NCBI GenBank assembly: GCA_020723405.1
Contig: DYIY01000024.1
Location: 1-46,592 of the forward strand
Source: Thiobacillus denitrificans
GTDB taxonomy: Bacteria; Pseudomonadota; Gammaproteobacteria; Burkholderiales; Thiobacillaceae
DNA: 46,592 bases
Direction: 5' to 3'
Shown here in pieces: positions 7,301-15,873 of this stretch. How positions within the stretch are numbered: position 1 is the stretch's first letter; every line of letters begins with the position of its first letter. The position numbers and the translations under genes are program-made. The notes below the pieces were generated by a model. It was not told the origin of the DNA. It saw only the letters and a program-made list of their open reading frames with translations, and did not search any database.

Positions 7301-10077
7301 AACTGTCCGCCGGCGCCACCGGCAACCTGATCTTCGAAGCCCGGGCCAGCGACGCCCAGGGCCGGGTGAGCTACGCCCAGCGGGACCTGTGGGTGCCCGA
7401 GGGCGATGGCTGGGTGGATGCCTCGGACAACGACCGCATGGACCTCATCCCGGAAAAGCGCCACTACGAGATCGGCGAGACCGCCAGGCTGCGCCTGCGC
7501 ATGCCCTTTCCGGAAGCCCGGGTGCTGGTCAGCGTGGAGCGGGAAGGGGTGCTGGACGCCTGGGTGAAGGAAGTGAAGCGGGACAACCCGGTCATCGAAG
7601 TGCCCGTCAAACCGGAATACGGCCCCAACGTCTTCGTCAGCGCCTTCGCCGTGCGCGGCCGGGTGGCCGGCGTGCAGCCCACCGCCATGGTGGACCTGGG
7701 CAAGCCCGCCTTCCGCATGGGCGTGGCGGAAATCCGCGCCGGCTGGAGCGGCTATGCCCTGGACGTGAAACTGGCCGCCGACAAGAGCCAACACCGGACC
7801 CGGGACAAGGCCAGGGTGAAGGTCACCGTGCGCCGGCCCGACGGCAGCCTGCCCGGCAAAGGCGCCGAGATCGCCCTGGCCGCCGTGGACGAAGGCCTGC
7901 TGGAACTGGCCCCCAACCCCAGCTGGAAACTCCTGGACGCCATGCTCAAGCGGCGCGGCATCGACGTCACCACCAGCACCGCCCAGATGCAGGTGGTGGG
8001 CAAGCGCCACTACGGCCGCAAGGCCGTGGCCGCCGGGGGCGGGGGGGGCGGCGGCCCGGCCCGGGAACTGTTCGACACCCGGGTGTTCTGGCAGGCCCGC
8101 ATCAAGCTGGATGAAAACGGCGAAGCCACGGTGGAGGTGCCCCTCAACGACAGCCTCACCCGCTTCCGGGTGGTGGCCGTGGCCAACGTCAACGTGGGCC
8201 GCTTCGGCAGCGGCGAAACCAGTCTGGCGGTGACCCAGGACCTGCAACTCCTGTCCGGCGCCGCCCCCGTGGTGCGGGAAGGCGACCAGCTCAAGGTCTA
8301 TTTCACCCTGCGCAACACCAGCGACCGGGCCATGACCATCGACCTGGCTCCCCGGCTCAACGGCAAGGCCCTGGCGACCCGGGCGGAAACCCTGGAACCC
8401 GGCCAGGGCAAGGAAATCGGCCTGCCCCTGGAGGTGCCCCTGGGCGCCGACCTGCTCACCTGGGACCTGGAAGCCAGGGAACGGGGCGGCGCCGCCAGCG
8501 ACAAGCTGCGCATCCGCCAGACCGTCAAGGAAGCCGTGCCGGTGCGCACCTTCCAGGCCACCCTGGCGCAAGTGGACGGCAGTCTGGCCGTGCCGGTCAA
8601 ACAGCCCGCCGACGCCCTGCCCGGCCGGGGCGGGGTGGGGGTCAAGTTCCAGCCCAGCCTGGCCGGCGACCTGGCCGGGGTGAAGGAATACATGGACTAC
8701 TACCCCTGGACCTGCCTGGAACAGCGCACCTCCAAGGCCATCGCCCTGGAAGACGAGGACGCCTGGAAAGGCATCGCCGCCGCCCTGCCCGCCTACCTGG
8801 ACCAGGACGGCCTGGCCAAGTTCTGGCCCAGCCTGGACAAAGGCAGCGACACCCTCACTGCCTACCTGCTGGCCGTGGCCCAGGAAGCCGGCTACGACAT
8901 TTCCACCGATGCCCGGGGCCGCATGGTGGACGGCCTGGTGGCCTTCATCGAAGGCCGGGTGGTGCGCGGCTCCGCCGTGCCCACCGCCGACCTGGCCGTG
9001 CGCAAGATCGCCGCCCTGGAAGCCCTGTCCCGTTTCGAGGACGTGAACCTCAACCCGGCCTGGCTGCAAAGCTTCAGCCGCACCCCCAACCTGTGGCCCA
9101 CCTCCGCCCTCATCGACTGGCAGAACCTGCTCAGCCGCTGGTCTGCCCTGCCGGAGCGGGACGCCTGGCTCGACGAAGCCCGGCGCATTCTGCGCGCCCG
9201 CCTCAACTTCGCCGGCACGGCCATGGGCTTCTCCACCGAACGCACCGATGACTGGTGGTGGCTCATGGTCAACGGCGACGCCAACGCCAACCGCATGATT
9301 CTTGCCGCCCTGGGCGAAGAATCCTGGAGCCCCGCCGACCTGGGCCGCCTCATGCGCGGCAGCCTGGCCCGCCAGCACAAGGGCGCCTGGAACACCACCG
9401 TGGCCAACGCCTGGGGCGTCCTGGCCACCCGCCGCTTCAGCGAGAAACTGGAAAAGATCCCCGTGGCCGGCACCACCCAGGCCGCCCTGGCCGGTCAGCA
9501 AATCCGCCAGGACTGGACCACCCCCGCCAAGCCCGGCCTGCTGCCCTGGCCCAAGGGTCAGGACACCCTGAAGGTGGACCACCAGGGGGCCGGCAAACCC
9601 TGGGTCACCCTCTCCAGCCAGGCCGCCATCCCCCTCAAGGAACGGCTCGATGCCGGCTACCGCATCAGCCGCACCGTCACCCCGGTGGAACGCCAGGAAC
9701 CCGGTGCCTGGCATCGCGGCGACGTGCTGCGGGTGCGCCTGGACGTGGACGCCCAGACCGACATGGGCTGGGTCGCCCTGCTGGACCCCATCCCCGCCGG
9801 CGCCACCATCCTGGGCACCGGCCTGGGCGGCGACTCCGCCCTCCTGGCCCAGGGCGAGAAACGGGAAGGCTGGGTGTGGCCGGCCTACGAAGAGCGCACC
9901 CACGACAGCTTCCGGGCCTACTACGAGTTCGTCCCCAAGGGGCGCTTCACCGTGGAATACACCCTGCGCCTCAACAACGAAGGCCACTTCAACCTGCCCA
10001 CCGCCCGTGTGGAAGCCATGTATTCCCCCGACCTGTTCGGCGAACTCCCGGTCCCCGACATGGAAGTGAAGCCTTGA
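4333..10077 (+). CDS. Periplasmic alpha-2-macroglobulin-like protease inhibitor, thioester type (copy 1)
   Basis: The ATG at 4333, six bases after GGGGAG, gives 1914 residues. Residues 1-20 are a cleavable signal peptide; no lipobox cysteine is seen, unlike the lipoprotein E. coli YfhM. A long series of beta-sandwich (macroglobulin) domains follows. A Gly-rich linker (encoded by a run of eight G at 8041-8048) precedes the A2M domain with VPLNDSLTRFRVVA. The thioester motif CLEQ is intact at Cys1461-Gln1464, followed by the helical thioester domain and a C-terminal macroglobulin domain. Family members trap proteases covalently through the Cys-Gln thioester after cleavage of a bait region. The stop overlaps the start of pbpC (TTGA), the classic A2M-PBP1C pairing thought to protect or repair the envelope. 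Confidence 0.93.
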   Translation: MLRRLIPTLLLAALAFQAGAAGVEAFSPQGEVKGVRQVSARFDVDMVPLGDPRLADPFVADCPAKGKGRWVDSRNWVFDFEKDLPAGVVCRFGLKPETRSLAGEALAPGHFDFSTGGPAVITSEPGEGNRINEDQVFVLGLDAPVQESTLAGRFWCRADGVAELIPAQLLSGPDKAKVLAASAEFFNGYLAVVADGHAPRLVEGPGGNQREALLKAAAQPGAPVLVARCGRRLPAGKTVVLVWQPGIESASGVAVSGAQELGFQVRPDFTARLQCERLSPRRPCLPVLPINLTFSAPVDVKLLDKVTLSNGKQSWKSVIDADARRAGHTQFLKFPGPFPEGGEFTLSLPARFKDQDGRVLVNGKSFPLKVKTDLAPPLARFAGNFGLYELNAQPALPLTLRYVDTLSKSHAQFGAERLTTQNPAEIIDWLRRIKAMENNEYGEYDEAKGYAPVKRYGGEDSIFEARHKIQAVVLPKPLPDKETEVIGIPLNGAGFHIVEVASPRLGAALMDKAKPYHVRATGLVTNLAVHFKQGGESSLVWVTRLDDGKPVADVDVAVRDCGNAIHARGRTDAQGILRISRELPETSSLPGCLDKYDRQFFVTAAKDGDFSFLLSDWGEGISPWRFNLPQDNWQGPWIAHAVLDRSLFRPGEEVAMKLFVRRKKSVGFGFVDAPRLGKEVILRHYGSGEDVKLPVTWDGMGIAEVRYTLPKEANQGEYGIFVTHQLGARKRNRDLEELNAGEFRVASYRVPSVRARLSGPAMAVNPASLHLDMQASYLAGGAASQMPVTLRGQLSPYAPQFPDYEDASFANGAVRIGKQNPDGEWRLDDYAVEEGGAGVQHGVTPLKTLKFTLDGAGGGRTGWDNLPAADTPRVLEAEAEYRDASGEIRAAATQVVLYPAEVVLGVQPDSWVQGKDKQRLRIIVLDTAGKPRAGVAVQGRLFQQQWYSYRKRIIGGFYAYEHGEEIIPLAANGANTCEGTSDAQGLVFCELSAGATGNLIFEARASDAQGRVSYAQRDLWVPEGDGWVDASDNDRMDLIPEKRHYEIGETARLRLRMPFPEARVLVSVEREGVLDAWVKEVKRDNPVIEVPVKPEYGPNVFVSAFAVRGRVAGVQPTAMVDLGKPAFRMGVAEIRAGWSGYALDVKLAADKSQHRTRDKARVKVTVRRPDGSLPGKGAEIALAAVDEGLLELAPNPSWKLLDAMLKRRGIDVTTSTAQMQVVGKRHYGRKAVAAGGGGGGGPARELFDTRVFWQARIKLDENGEATVEVPLNDSLTRFRVVAVANVNVGRFGSGETSLAVTQDLQLLSGAAPVVREGDQLKVYFTLRNTSDRAMTIDLAPRLNGKALATRAETLEPGQGKEIGLPLEVPLGADLLTWDLEARERGGAASDKLRIRQTVKEAVPVRTFQATLAQVDGSLAVPVKQPADALPGRGGVGVKFQPSLAGDLAGVKEYMDYYPWTCLEQRTSKAIALEDEDAWKGIAAALPAYLDQDGLAKFWPSLDKGSDTLTAYLLAVAQEAGYDISTDARGRMVDGLVAFIEGRVVRGSAVPTADLAVRKIAALEALSRFEDVNLNPAWLQSFSRTPNLWPTSALIDWQNLLSRWSALPERDAWLDEARRILRARLNFAGTAMGFSTERTDDWWWLMVNGDANANRMILAALGEESWSPADLGRLMRGSLARQHKGAWNTTVANAWGVLATRRFSEKLEKIPVAGTTQAALAGQQIRQDWTTPAKPGLLPWPKGQDTLKVDHQGAGKPWVTLSSQAAIPLKERLDAGYRISRTVTPVERQEPGAWHRGDVLRVRLDVDAQTDMGWVALLDPIPAGATILGTGLGGDSALLAQGEKREGWVWPAYEERTHDSFRAYYEFVPKGRFTVEYTLRLNNEGHFNLPTARVEAMYSPDLFGELPVPDMEVKP

Positions 10078-12308
10078 GCCATCTCGTTCATTCCGGCCCT
10101 GCTCCCCATCTCCCCACCCCCTCACTCCCCCCTTTCGTAAAGGGGGGCTGGGGGGGATTCAAGACCCTCACCTTCCCCGCGACCTTCACCTTCCTCGCCA
10201 CCCTCCTCCTCACCCCCCCCACCCCCGCCGCCCCCCTCCCCACCTTCCAATCCGTCCGCACCGCCCACCTCCCCTCCGAAGCCTGGGTCCTGGACCGCCA
10301 GGGCCACATCCTGCAAAGCGTCCGGGCCGACGACCGGATCCGCCGCCTGCCCTGGATCACCCTGGGGGATCTCTCCCCGGCCATGGTCCAGGCCCTCATC
10401 GCCTCCGAGGACCGGCGCTTCTTCAAACACGCCGGCGTGGACTGGACCGCCCTGGCCGCCGCCGCCTGGCAGAACCTGAGCGGCCAGAGCCACCGGGGCG
10501 CCTCCACCCTCACCATGCAGCTCGCCGGCATGCTGGACCCGGCCCTCAAGCGGGACGACGACGGACGCAGCGTGGAGCAGAAGGTCCGCCAGATCGCCGC
10601 CGCCCGGGAACTGGAAAAGCGCTGGTCCAAGGCCCAGATCCTGGAGGCCTACCTGAACCTGGCCAACTTCCGCGGCGAGCTGGCCGGCATCGCCGCCGCC
10701 AGCAAGGGCCTGTTCGGCAAGCACCCGTCCGGCATCAACCGGGCCGAAGCCAGCCTGCTTTCCGCCCTGCTGCGGGGCCCCAACGCCAAGCCCGACGTGG
10801 TGGCCAAGCGAGCCTGCCAGGTGGTGGAACAGGTCACCGGCAAGGCCGACAAGGTGGAGTGCACCCGCATCACCAACCTGGCCTGGACCGCCCTGGTGCG
10901 CCCCCCCCGCCTGGACAAGGAACGGCAACTGGCCCCCCACCTGGCCCGCCGCCTCACCCTCAAGCCCGGCCAGAGCCTGCGCACCACCCTGGACGCCGAC
11001 CTGCAGTCCTTCGTCCTGGACACCCTGGGCCGCCACCTGGTGGAACTGGCCGACCGGCAGGTGGAGGACGGCGCCGTGCTGGTCCTGGACAACGCCACCG
11101 GCCAGGTCCTGGCCTGGGCGGGCGCCAGCGAAGCCACCTCCCGGGCCGCCCAGGTGGACGGCGTCACCGCCCCCCGCCTGCCCGGCTCCACCCTCAAGCC
11201 CTTCCTCTACGGCCTGGCCCTGGAGCTGAAACTCCTCACCGCCGCCTCCCCCCTGGATGACAGCCCCCTGGCCCTGGACACCCCCCTGGGCCAATACGTC
11301 CCCCAGAACTACGAACGGGATTTCAAGGGCTGGGTCAGCGTGCGCAACGCCCTGGGCGCCTCCCTCAACGTCCCCGCCGTGCGCACCCTGGAACTGCTGG
11401 GCGTGGACCGCTTCCTGGCCGGCCTGCGCGGCCTGGGCCTGAAAAGCCTGGACCAGGACGGCGAGTTCTACGGCTACGCCCTGGCCCTGGGCAGCGGCGA
11501 AACCCCCCTCCTGGAACTGGCCAACGCCTACCGGGCCCTGGCCAACGGCGGCCGCACCGGCCCGGTGAGCTGGCTGCCCTCCGAAGTCGCCGGCAAGCGC
11601 GGCAAGCCCGGCCACCGGGCCCTGTCCGCCCCCGCCGCCTGGCTGGTGGCCGACATCCTGGCCGACAAGGGCGCCCGCAGCCTCACCTTCGGCCTTTCCA
11701 GCCCCCTGGACACCCGGGGCTGGAGCGCCGTGAAGACCGGCACCAGCAAGGACATGCGCGACAACTGGTGCCTGGGCTTCAGCGACCGCCATACCGTGGC
11801 CGTCTGGGTGGGCAACGCCTCGGGCCAGCCCATGCGCGACGTGTCCGGCGTCACCGGCGCCGCCCCGGTCTGGCAAGCCATCATGAACCGGCTCCAGGAA
11901 GGCCGCCCCGCCTTGGCCCCCAAGACCCCTGCCGGCATCGAAGCCCGCACCGTCCACTTCGAGCCCCCCTTCGAACCTTCACGCCGGGAATACTTCCTGG
12001 CCGGTACCGCCCAGGACCGGGTGCTGCTGCCTGCCACCCCGGCTGGTGGTACCCGGATCGACGGCCCCGGCAACGGCGCCGTCCTGGCCCGGGATCCGGA
12101 TATCCCCGCCCAGCGGCAGAAAGTGCGTTTCGCCGCCCGGGGCGCACCGCCGGGCATGACCTGGCGCATCGACGGCCAGCCTGCGGAACCGGGGTGGCTG
12201 GATGCGGACGGCAGCCTGCTCTGGCCGCCGGTGGCCGGGGGGCACCGGATCAGCCTGCATGATGGGCAGGGGAAGGAATTGGAGGCGCAGTTCGTGACGG
12301 TGAAGTGA
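10074..12308 (+). CDS. pbpC: Penicillin-binding protein 1C (copy 1), repeat-derived N-terminus
   Basis: A bifunctional peptidoglycan synthase of 744 residues. No ATG, GTG or TTG exists in frame near the N-terminus except a TTG at 10074 overlapping the A2M stop (TTGA), so I chose that. Residues 17-29 are translated from an intergenic palindromic repeat. A weak hydrophobic anchor follows (about 31-47) in a pyrimidine-only tract. The GT51 glycosyltransferase domain has EDRRF (Glu112) and GASTLTMQ. The transpeptidase has STLK (Ser372, Lys375), SLN (430-432) and KTGTS (Lys554), so both activities look intact. A C-terminal PBP1C domain ends the protein. It is probably inner-membrane anchored facing the periplasm and coupled to the A2M gene. 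Confidence 0.9.
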   Translation: MSHLVHSGPAPHLPTPSLPPFVKGGWGGFKTLTFPATFTFLATLLLTPPTPAAPLPTFQSVRTAHLPSEAWVLDRQGHILQSVRADDRIRRLPWITLGDLSPAMVQALIASEDRRFFKHAGVDWTALAAAAWQNLSGQSHRGASTLTMQLAGMLDPALKRDDDGRSVEQKVRQIAAARELEKRWSKAQILEAYLNLANFRGELAGIAAASKGLFGKHPSGINRAEASLLSALLRGPNAKPDVVAKRACQVVEQVTGKADKVECTRITNLAWTALVRPPRLDKERQLAPHLARRLTLKPGQSLRTTLDADLQSFVLDTLGRHLVELADRQVEDGAVLVLDNATGQVLAWAGASEATSRAAQVDGVTAPRLPGSTLKPFLYGLALELKLLTAASPLDDSPLALDTPLGQYVPQNYERDFKGWVSVRNALGASLNVPAVRTLELLGVDRFLAGLRGLGLKSLDQDGEFYGYALALGSGETPLLELANAYRALANGGRTGPVSWLPSEVAGKRGKPGHRALSAPAAWLVADILADKGARSLTFGLSSPLDTRGWSAVKTGTSKDMRDNWCLGFSDRHTVAVWVGNASGQPMRDVSGVTGAAPVWQAIMNRLQEGRPALAPKTPAGIEARTVHFEPPFEPSRREYFLAGTAQDRVLLPATPAGGTRIDGPGNGAVLARDPDIPAQRQKVRFAARGAPPGMTWRIDGQPAEPGWLDADGSLLWPPVAGGHRISLHDGQGKELEAQFVTVK
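10127..10162. repeat. C6TTT/AAAG6 palindromic repeat inside the pbpC 5' end
   Basis: The palindrome CCCCCCTTT-CGT-AAAGGGGGG (10127-10147) followed by a CTGGGGGGGATTC tail is the same family as the copies at 18713-19110 and 20991-21085. Here it is translated in frame as part of the N-terminus of PBP1C. Confidence 0.85.
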
Positions 12309-12398
12309 GGGGCACACGACTCGTTGGACCCCTCTGGCTTGTTGAGCGTCGCTCTCTGGCGACACTTGTCGGTGGCTGATTCAGTCATTACTCTGAGG

Positions 12399-12419
12399 GT
12401 GAACACTTGACGTGTTCAC
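12399..12419. promoter_or_regulatory. Palindromic operator-like site upstream of the bacteriohemerythrin gene
   Basis: A perfect inverted repeat, GTGAACAC-TTGAC-GTGTTCAC, lies 46 bases before the gene at 12465. The spacer contains a TTGACG that could serve as a -35, but I see no good -10 at the right distance. The binding protein is unknown. Confidence 0.4.
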
Positions 12420-12464
12420 GACCTTGCAACATCCAAATAACCTCTTAAAGGGAGATTCAAGCCA

Positions 12465-12872
12465 ATGTCTTTATTGACCTGGACCAAAGAGCAGTTCGCC
12501 ACAAACATCTCTCAGCATGACCGGGAGCATCAGACCATTTTCGACATGGTCAACAAGCTGCACGAAAGTGCTGGCGGCACTGATCGCAGTGCCATCGGCA
12601 AGCAGCTTGATGCGCTGATCGCCTACGTCGCCGAGCATTTTGGCGCCGAGGAAAGCAACATGATCAAAAGCGACTATGCCGACTACCCGCAACACAAGCA
12701 GGAACATGACAAGCTGGTTCAGACCTGTCTCGACCTGCAAAAGGCGTTTCACGCCGGTGAAGCGGAAATCAATCGAGAAACCACCACTTTCGTCGCAGAC
12801 TGGCTGGTCAATCACATCCCGAACATTGACCGGCGCTACGGCCCGGCAATGAATGGCGCCGGCATCGCCTGA
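12465..12872 (+). CDS. Bacteriohemerythrin
   Basis: A 135-residue single-domain hemerythrin. The complete non-haem di-iron ligand set is present at the family's usual numbering: His22, His58, Glu62, His77, His81, His117 and Asp122, with the expected N-terminal Trp and the HFxxEE and DWxxxHI patterns. Such cytosolic proteins bind O2 reversibly and are implicated in oxygen supply, storage or sensing in microaerobic bacteria. The start has AAAGGGAGA 12 bases upstream. The gene stands alone, with its own upstream palindrome and a downstream hairpin. The base composition is less GC-rich than its neighbours. Confidence 0.95.
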   Translation: MSLLTWTKEQFATNISQHDREHQTIFDMVNKLHESAGGTDRSAIGKQLDALIAYVAEHFGAEESNMIKSDYADYPQHKQEHDKLVQTCLDLQKAFHAGEAEINRETTTFVADWLVNHIPNIDRRYGPAMNGAGIA

Positions 12873-12890
12873 GTCTGCTCGAGCAGTAAC

Positions 12891-12923
12891 GTCCCGGCGG
12901 TCGGGTAACCAGGCTGCCGGGAC
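12891..12923. terminator. Hairpin between convergent bacteriohemerythrin and DUF4157 genes
   Basis: Arms GTCCCGGC (12891-12898) and GCCGGGAC (12916-12923) with a 17-base loop. A separate perfect 12-base palindrome, CTGCTCGAGCAG, lies at 12875-12886, directly after the hemerythrin stop. Either could end transcription; no T run is present. Confidence 0.45.
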
Positions 12924-12953
12924 ACTGAAACACGCATAGCCCTCTGCGTCTCG

Positions 12954-14636
12954 TCAATCCCAGTTGGCGGGGTCTTCCACCTTGCCGGTGCCGCCGCTCA
13001 GGCAGAGATCCGTCATGCCGCCAGCGTAGCCCGGGTTGACGTTCTTCCACATTTCCTCCGCCAGGATGGCATAGCAGTGGGCGTCGTCCGTCTCGCCCGC
13101 GCAGGTGGTGCTTTCTTCGTCGGTGCCATGTTCCAGGCCCAGGAAGCGATGGCCCAGTTCGTGGATGAGGGTGGAGGCAAAGAATGTGGTGTCCTTGCCG
13201 TGGCCTTCGAAGTTTTCGTAATAGACATTGACGTCGCCCCCGGGGCCGCCGGTGAGTGGGGTTCGGGTCCAGGTGTTCATCCATTCGATGGTGGGCCCAT
13301 CCTCATAGCCCGAGATGCAATCGAAGGTATAGCGACCTCCTACGGCGGAGACCAGGTGGTGCAGGTTCCGGTATATGGCTGGCGCCTTGTCCTTCCAGTC
13401 GGCCCCGAACACCACCTTCATCTGGATCACGGCTTCCTTGTTGCGTGCGGAGGGATTGCCGCTGTACGCCGCGCACAGGGCATCCAGAGTGTGGCGTGCC
13501 ATCTTCGCCGCCTTGTAGGTGCCGGGCCAGATGTGGCTTTCCAGGAAGCGTTGGGGACAGTTGTCCTCATGGCCATAGCTGAATTCCGGTTCTGGCCGGG
13601 CGGCGGGCTTGGCAGCGGTTTTCGCAGCAGGCGTGCCTGCGGTGTCGGGAGCGGTGCCGCCGGGCTGGCCGGTGGCTGGGCCGGTCCCATCTTGTGTCCC
13701 GCCTGCGTCCTTTGTTTCGCAAGAGGTACTGCGCAACCAGGGCTTCTTCACGTAGCCCCAGAACAGGCCGGTTTCCCCGTCCTGGCGGGCCCAGACCTCG
13801 TCCTTGCCCCTGCCTTTGCCCCCTGCCTCGGCGTCACCGATCCAATAGGCCGTCGTGCAGGGCACCAGGGGTTTCAATGGGCGGGTGGAGCGATGGGGGC
13901 AATAGAGCACGAAATCGCCGCTGTCGGCCGGGGCGGCGGCGATCCATCGGGCGGGATAGCCCATGGCCGCGACTTCCCCTTCGGTGCGATGAAAGAGGGG
14001 CCCCAGGGTGCCCAGATTGGCGGGGTCGCATTCGCCGGCCGGAAGGGCCTGGCGCTGCACCGCTTCGCTTCCCAGGGATTGCTGGGCCACATGGGTGAGT
14101 TCGTGGGCGAGGAGATGGCGGCCCGCCTGGGTGCCGGGCGCATACTGGCCGTCATTGAATACGACGTCCCGGCCTATGGTGTAAGCCCGGGCGGAAAGGG
14201 CTGTGGCCTGCCGGGTGGCTTCCCTTCCCCTGTGCAGGCGAACCTGGCCAAGATCCTGGCCCAGATGCGCCTCATAGAAGCCCCGCATGGCGCTGTCCAG
14301 GGGCTGTCCGGCGCCTGAGGGGCGATGGGCCCCGGTGGAGAATCCGGCGTTGGTAGGGGTGATGCCGGCATGGGGCGGCAGCGGGCTGTCCCCCGACGAC
14401 ACCCTGCCCACCGCGTCAGCCATCGCATCCGCTTCCCGTTCCAGCCCCTGGCCAGAGCCTGGCGCAGATGGCTGGTCCCGTTGCGCACGGCAGCGCGGAC
14501 AGGTTCCACCACAGGCGCAACCCGACCGGCCGGTCTGCCCCGGTGCGGTCCCGGTCCTGGTGCGGGGTGGGGGGTGGGAATACCCGCCGGCGGATTTGCG
14601 CTTGGCTGCATCACAAAGGCTACAGGCAGGTGGCAT
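12954..14636 (-). CDS. DUF4157 protein with C-terminal M35 (aspzincin)-like metalloprotease domain
   Basis: A 560-residue protein starting at an ATG with AGGAGA just upstream. The N-terminus has cysteine pairs (CSLC; CACGGTCPRC at about 40-49). The DUF4157 domain (also called the eCIS core domain) follows, with LGxDLGxVRLHRG and VVFNDGQYAPGTQAGRHLLAHELTHVAQQ-type ending; its HELTH is at 178-182. A Pro/Ala/Thr-rich linker precedes a C-terminal region (about 345-560) resembling M35 lysine-specific metallo-endopeptidases: a helical FGADW segment, a TFDC strand, then TLIHELGH (492-496) and GTDEE as third-ligand candidate, with a final YAILAEE helix. DUF4157 proteins are often cargo of extracellular contractile injection systems or other secreted toxins; no such apparatus is in this window. 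Secretion and toxicity are inference. No signal peptide is seen. Confidence 0.75.
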   Translation of the reverse strand: MPPACSLCDAAKRKSAGGYSHPPPRTRTGTAPGQTGRSGCACGGTCPRCRAQRDQPSAPGSGQGLEREADAMADAVGRVSSGDSPLPPHAGITPTNAGFSTGAHRPSGAGQPLDSAMRGFYEAHLGQDLGQVRLHRGREATRQATALSARAYTIGRDVVFNDGQYAPGTQAGRHLLAHELTHVAQQSLGSEAVQRQALPAGECDPANLGTLGPLFHRTEGEVAAMGYPARWIAAAPADSGDFVLYCPHRSTRPLKPLVPCTTAYWIGDAEAGGKGRGKDEVWARQDGETGLFWGYVKKPWLRSTSCETKDAGGTQDGTGPATGQPGGTAPDTAGTPAAKTAAKPAARPEPEFSYGHEDNCPQRFLESHIWPGTYKAAKMARHTLDALCAAYSGNPSARNKEAVIQMKVVFGADWKDKAPAIYRNLHHLVSAVGGRYTFDCISGYEDGPTIEWMNTWTRTPLTGGPGGDVNVYYENFEGHGKDTTFFASTLIHELGHRFLGLEHGTDEESTTCAGETDDAHCYAILAEEMWKNVNPGYAGGMTDLCLSGGTGKVEDPANWD

Positions 14637-14843
14637 GGGGTTCTCCTGATCCAGTCGTACCGGTTGGAATCAGTCTAGCAAGGCAGGGAAGAACTGCCCG
14701 GTGATTGAAGTCCCTGACGACCAGCGGTCGCCCAGACAGAAGGATGAATGCATGGGGGAACGGGCCGGCAGGTCCATCATCTGATGATTGCGCGATTCTC
14801 CGCTTCCGGTGCTATACCGAAGGCATTCCATGAAGGGGGGGCC
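14637..14843. promoter_or_regulatory. Divergent intergenic region upstream of tal, with a short palindrome
   Basis: Only a perfect 13-base palindrome, ATCATC-T-GATGAT at 14776-14788, stands out. A TATACC at 14813-14818 could be a -10 for tal, but no good -35 sits 16-18 bases before it. Confidence 0.25.
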
Positions 14844-15797
14844 ATGCCCAACCAACTCGAACAACTCCGCGCCATGACCGCCATCGTGGCCGATACCGGT
14901 GACATTGCCGCCATCGCATCCCATCAACCGGAGGATGCCACCACCAATCCGTCCCTGCTGCTCAAGGCCGCCGCCACGCCCCGCTATGCACCCCTGCTGG
15001 ATGAGGCCGTGGCCTGGGCGCGAAGCCAGGGCGGCAGCAAGGAAACGCAACTGGCCAACGCCCTGGACAAGGTGGCGGTGAACGCCGGGGTGGAAATCCT
15101 CAAGCTGGTGCCGGGCCGGGTGTCTACGGAGGCTGATGCCCGTCTGTCCTTCGACACGCTCGCCACCGTGGCCAAGGCCCGCCGGTTGATGGATCTCTAC
15201 GCCACCGCCGGGATAGGTCCGGAACGGGTGCTGGTGAAGATCGCCTCCACCTGGGAAGGCATCCGGGCGGGGGAAATCCTGGAACGGGAAGGCATCCACT
15301 GCAATCTGACCCTGTTGTTCGGCTTTGGCCAGGCCCGGGCCTGCGCTGAAGCCGGGGTGACCCTCATCTCCCCCTTCGTGGGGCGCATTCTGGACTGGAG
15401 CAAGTCCCACGGCGGCGACCCGGACGTGGCCCCCGAGGACGATCCCGGGGTGCGCTCGGTCCGGGCCATCTATCGCTACTTCAAGGAACATGGCTACCAG
15501 ACCACGGTGATGGGGGCCTCCTTCCGCAACAAGGGCGAGATCCTGGCCCTGGCCGGCTGCGACCGGCTGACCATCAGCCCGGACCTGATGAAGGAACTGG
15601 AAGCCTGCGAGGAACCGGTGACCCGGCAACTGGAATACACCGGCCCGGTCCACGACCGCCCCGACCCCATGAGCGAAGTCCGCTTCCGCTGGGACCTGAA
15701 CGAGGACGCCATGGCCACGGAGAAACTGGCGGAGGGGATCCGCAATTTCACGGTGGATCAGGTGAAACTGGAAAAACTGTTGGGCGGATTACTCTGA
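14844..15797 (+). CDS. tal: Transaldolase
   Basis: The ATG at 14844, preceded by a GAAGGGGGGG ribosome site, gives 317 residues, the length of E. coli TalB. The signature DATTNPSL is at residues 31-38, and the Schiff-base lysine is Lys132 in [10 protein letters not shown], exactly the TalB number. It transfers dihydroxyacetone units between sedoheptulose-7-phosphate and glyceraldehyde-3-phosphate in the non-oxidative pentose phosphate pathway in the cytosol. It stands alone here and is convergent with the DUF2269 gene. Confidence 0.97.
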   Translation: MPNQLEQLRAMTAIVADTGDIAAIASHQPEDATTNPSLLLKAAATPRYAPLLDEAVAWARSQGGSKETQLANALDKVAVNAGVEILKLVPGRVSTEADARLSFDTLATVAKARRLMDLYATAGIGPERVLVKIASTWEGIRAGEILEREGIHCNLTLLFGFGQARACAEAGVTLISPFVGRILDWSKSHGGDPDVAPEDDPGVRSVRAIYRYFKEHGYQTTVMGASFRNKGEILALAGCDRLTISPDLMKELEACEEPVTRQLEYTGPVHDRPDPMSEVRFRWDLNEDAMATEKLAEGIRNFTVDQVKLEKLLGGLL

Positions 15798-15873
15798 GGG
15801 AACCCGTCGTAAGTTTTTCCCCCATGAACGAATCCGGTTATGACTCAGTCGACGATGGCCAGTGTTGCCTGCG

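Noticed and set aside
9255-10073. N-terminal extension of pbpC to a 1017-codon frame starting at 9255
   Set aside because: This part lies inside the A2M gene in another frame and has Pro/Arg/Gly-rich shadow composition; PBP1C homology begins only after about 10250.
4096-10125. A 2009-codon open frame on the minus strand opposite the first A2M gene
   Set aside because: It is Gly/His/Gln/Ala-rich with no domain pattern and mirrors the third-position GC bias of the plus-strand A2M gene, which has a signal peptide, thioester motif and ribosome site.
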